A stretch of DNA of 15,147 nt, taken from an uncultured Erysipelotrichaceae bacterium (GTDB taxonomy: Bacteria; Bacillota_I; Bacilli_A; Erysipelotrichales; Erysipelotrichaceae). The stretch covers positions 1-15,147 of the forward strand of contig CAKUWO010000027.1 in the NCBI GenBank assembly GCA_934699415.1, read 5' to 3'. Under the pieces are notes generated by a model. It made no database searches, was not told the origin of the DNA, and saw nothing but the letters and a program-made list of their open reading frames with translations. How positions within the stretch are numbered: position 1 is the first letter of the stretch; each line of letters starts with the position of its first letter. Both the position numbers and the translations under genes were made by a program. Of the stretch, positions 13,012 to 15,147 are shown piece after piece.

Positions 13012-15147
13012 CTTCAAATAATTCCATTTGCCCATATGAGGCTATTTCTTTCTTAGTAGTCATCGGAATAATTTTTACCGTTTCAATCTCACTATTATTA
13101 CTACTTAATAAGTAATAATCATCATTATAATCCAAAGCTTTCGCAAATGTAGCATCAATACCAAGCAAAGAAACATCTTTAGCCTCAAGTATTGTCTTTT
13201 CTTCATTCATAACATAATAAGCAGAAGAATTATTAACTTCATAAATATTATTTACAATATATGGATTGCTCTTCCTTTGTTTAAATAGACGATTGCCCTT
13301 TGTAGCACGAGATGTGAGAACTAGATCTTTAAGATGAAGACGTTTAAAAGAAGTAGCAGCTCTAATTAATAAATCATCATTTAAATTTTGAATTAATATA
13401 GCATCTACAACTTCATCATCCTTAACATTTATCGCTTTAATACCCATTGCTTTAGGTGCTAAAGGATTTAAAACAAGTGATGAATAGCGGTTATAATAAC
13501 CATCTTTGCTTACCAATAAAATTTCTTCTTCATCATATGATACTAAAGCTTTAATAAGCTCATCATTGTCTTTTAACTTCATCGCAACAGCTGTTTTACT
13601 ATATCTATTTAAAACAAATTCATTAATCATTGTTTTTTTAATCATGCCATTTTTAGATATGGTAATAACGCTTGCACCGGTATTAAAATCATTAACAATC
13701 ATAGCTGAAACTATATGTCCATGACTTCCCTTAACAAGTGATGAATAGTGACTACCAATATCTTTCCATTTAGTGTCTTCAATTTCATGTACTGGTAAGC
13801 ATGCATATTCACCATTCTCTAAAAAGATTAATAAAGTATCTAAACTATTAGCTTTACTAATACCAATAATTTGATCCCCTTCTTTGCAATAAGGGAAAGT
13901 TTCAGCATTTGAGGAATAGATTCTTTCACTATATCGACGTAAATAACCATCATGTGTTAAAGAAATATAACAATCTTCAGCACTAATCATCGCTTTCTTA
14001 TCAATAACGATTTCTTCAATTTCATTTTCAATTAAGCTACGACGTGGTGTTGGATTATTTTCTTTAATCGCTTTAAGCTCATTAATAATAACGTGATGCA
14101 AAACATCCTCTACTGAAAGAATGGTCTCTAATTCATTAATTTCGCGATTTAAATTAACATATTCTTCTCTTAAAGCTGTAATATCAGTATTCGATAAACG
14201 ATATAAGCGCATTGTTACAATTGCTTCGGCTTGTACATCACTAAAAAGGAAAGCATCACAAATCTTTCTTTTACTATCAGCTTTATCTTTACTACTCTTA
14301 ATAAGCTCAATAATATCATCAAGAATAGAAATAGCCTTCATTAAACCATCTAAGATATGAATACGTTTCTTTTTCTGTTCCAATAAGAATTTAGTACGAT
14401 TAATAACAACTTCTTTTCTAAAGGAAATAAAAGCATCTAAGCATTTATCTAAAGTCATTAAAACCGGGCGATGATCCATAATAGCAATCATATTGTAGGT
14501 ATAAGAAATCTGTAAGCTTGTATTCTTATATAAATAATTAAGAATTAAATTAGCATCAACATCTTTTTTGATATCAACAACAATTAATAAACCATTACGA
14601 TCACTTTCATCTCTTACATCAACAATACCATCAATACTCTTATCTAAACGAATATTAGCAATTTGCTTAACTAAATCACATTTAATGACTTCATAAGGTA
14701 TTTCACTAATGATTATTTGATTAACCGTTTTAGCTTCTTTAATAATAGCTTTAGATCTAACAATAACACGGCCTTTACCCGTTTTAAAGATGTGATCTAT
14801 TTCTTTTTTGCCCTGAACTATACCACCTGTTGGAAAGTCAGGACCTTTAATAAACATCTCTAAATCTTCAATTGAACAATTAGGATTTAAAATACGATAA
14901 ATAGTACCATCAATTACTTCACCCATATTATGAGGAGCGATATTGGTAGCATAACCAGATGCAATACCTGTTGCCCCATTAACAAGCAATAAAGGAAAAG
15001 CTACTGGAAGAACTGTTGGCTCAAGCTCGGTATCATCATAGTTATTGGTCATTGGTACAGTATTGTAATCAATATCTTCCAATAAATATCCAGCTGATTT
15101 AGATAAACGAGCTTCGGTATAACGCATAGCAGCTGCTGGGTCATTAT
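13004..15147 (-). CDS. parC: DNA topoisomerase IV subunit A (partial, N-terminus outside window)
   Basis: Type IIA topoisomerase subunit that breaks and rejoins DNA to separate daughter chromosomes. The frame is open to the window edge and reads NDPAAAMRYTEARLS, so the catalytic tyrosine (Tyr in AMRYTE) is the ninth visible residue; about 120 residues are missing. Next come the conserved NNYDDTELEPTVLPVAFPLLLVNGATGIASGYATNIAPHN region in the usual blocks, the coiled-coil gate domain, and a C-terminal beta-pinwheel with repeats such as LTHDGYLRRYS and VSKDGYYNRYS. No GyrA box (QRRGGKG-like) is seen, which favours ParC over GyrA. The protein ends in an acidic tail, MELFEDE. parE would be expected just upstream, outside the window. 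Its last 8 nt overlap yqeG. Confidence 0.93.
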   Translation of the reverse strand, partial: NDPAAAMRYTEARLSKSAGYLLEDIDYNTVPMTNNYDDTELEPTVLPVAFPLLLVNGATGIASGYATNIAPHNMGEVIDGTIYRILNPNCSIEDLEMFIKGPDFPTGGIVQGKKEIDHIFKTGKGRVIVRSKAIIKEAKTVNQIIISEIPYEVIKCDLVKQIANIRLDKSIDGIVDVRDESDRNGLLIVVDIKKDVDANLILNYLYKNTSLQISYTYNMIAIMDHRPVLMTLDKCLDAFISFRKEVVINRTKFLLEQKKKRIHILDGLMKAISILDDIIELIKSSKDKADSKRKICDAFLFSDVQAEAIVTMRLYRLSNTDITALREEYVNLNREINELETILSVEDVLHHVIINELKAIKENNPTPRRSLIENEIEEIVIDKKAMISAEDCYISLTHDGYLRRYSERIYSSNAETFPYCKEGDQIIGISKANSLDTLLIFLENGEYACLPVHEIEDTKWKDIGSHYSSLVKGSHGHIVSAMIVNDFNTGASVITISKNGMIKKTMINEFVLNRYSKTAVAMKLKDNDELIKALVSYDEEEILLVSKDGYYNRYSSLVLNPLAPKAMGIKAINVKDDEVVDAILIQNLNDDLLIRAATSFKRLHLKDLVLTSRATKGNRLFKQRKSNPYIVNNIYEVNNSSAYYVMNEEKTILEAKDVSLLGIDATFAKALDYNDDYYLLSSNNSEIETVKIIPMTTKKEIASYGQMELFEDE

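Noticed and set aside
13506..14360. Plus-strand hydrophobic open frames at 13506-13724 and 14121-14360 opposite parC
   Set aside because: The hydrophobic translation is what the antisense of AT-rich helical coding sequence gives; no start signals are present.
13004..15147. GyrA instead of ParC
   Set aside because: The C-terminal domain lacks a GyrA box and its gene neighbourhood is not gyrB-gyrA-like; the missing upstream gene means a small doubt remains.
1..15147. Mobile elements, CRISPR arrays, phage genes or defence systems
   Set aside because: No transposase or integrase motifs, terminal repeats or regularly spaced repeats were seen; all large frames are core or conserved genes.

Overview
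The window looks like chromosomal core DNA of a low-GC Gram-positive bacterium (Firmicutes/Tenericutes side, for example Erysipelotrichia or an Acholeplasma-like lineage). GC is roughly one third by eye, strong AGGAGG-type ribosome binding sites are common, and the gene clusters resemble those of Bacillus. TGA is a stop codon here: lon, yqeG, yhbY and yqeM all end in TGA at the length expected for their families. This rules out the Mycoplasma/Spiroplasma code. I see no mobile elements, CRISPR arrays, tRNA or rRNA.

Region 1 (1-5387, minus strand) runs, in transcription order, from an uncharacterised helical protein (5387-4764) to tig (trigger factor), lon (ATP-dependent protease), engB/ysxC (ribosome-assembly GTPase), a valine-type T-box leader and the start of valS, which leaves the window at base 1. 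This is a protein-folding, proteolysis and translation neighbourhood. tig has its own extended -10 promoter. lon and engB overlap by 8 nt. valS has its own promoter and a tRNA-sensing attenuator whose terminator and antiterminator are visible base for base.

Region 2 (5455-7672, plus strand) is a two-gene island: a short F420-0:glutamate-ligase-like protein of unknown function and a UPF0371/DUF1846 protein. A hairpin that can act as terminator for the first gene also covers the promoter and ribosome binding site of the second.

Region 3 (7647-15147, minus strand) is a ten-gene run in which every junction overlaps: parC (partial), yqeG, yqeH, yhbY, yqeK, rsfS, yqeM, mtnN, dnaD, nth. It is the Bacillus yqeG-yqeM ribosome-biogenesis cluster, with aroE and nadD missing, placed behind the topoisomerase IV subunit A gene and extended by nucleosidase, primosome and base-excision-repair genes. 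The YqeK protein has an extra N-terminal part of about 100 residues that looks like a decayed NadD domain. The run ends convergently on the UPF0371 gene with a 26-nt coding overlap.

I found no obviously new defence or mobile system. The best leads are the decayed NadD-YqeK fusion, the orphan CofE-like protein, the compact valS T-box and the unusually overlapped operon.
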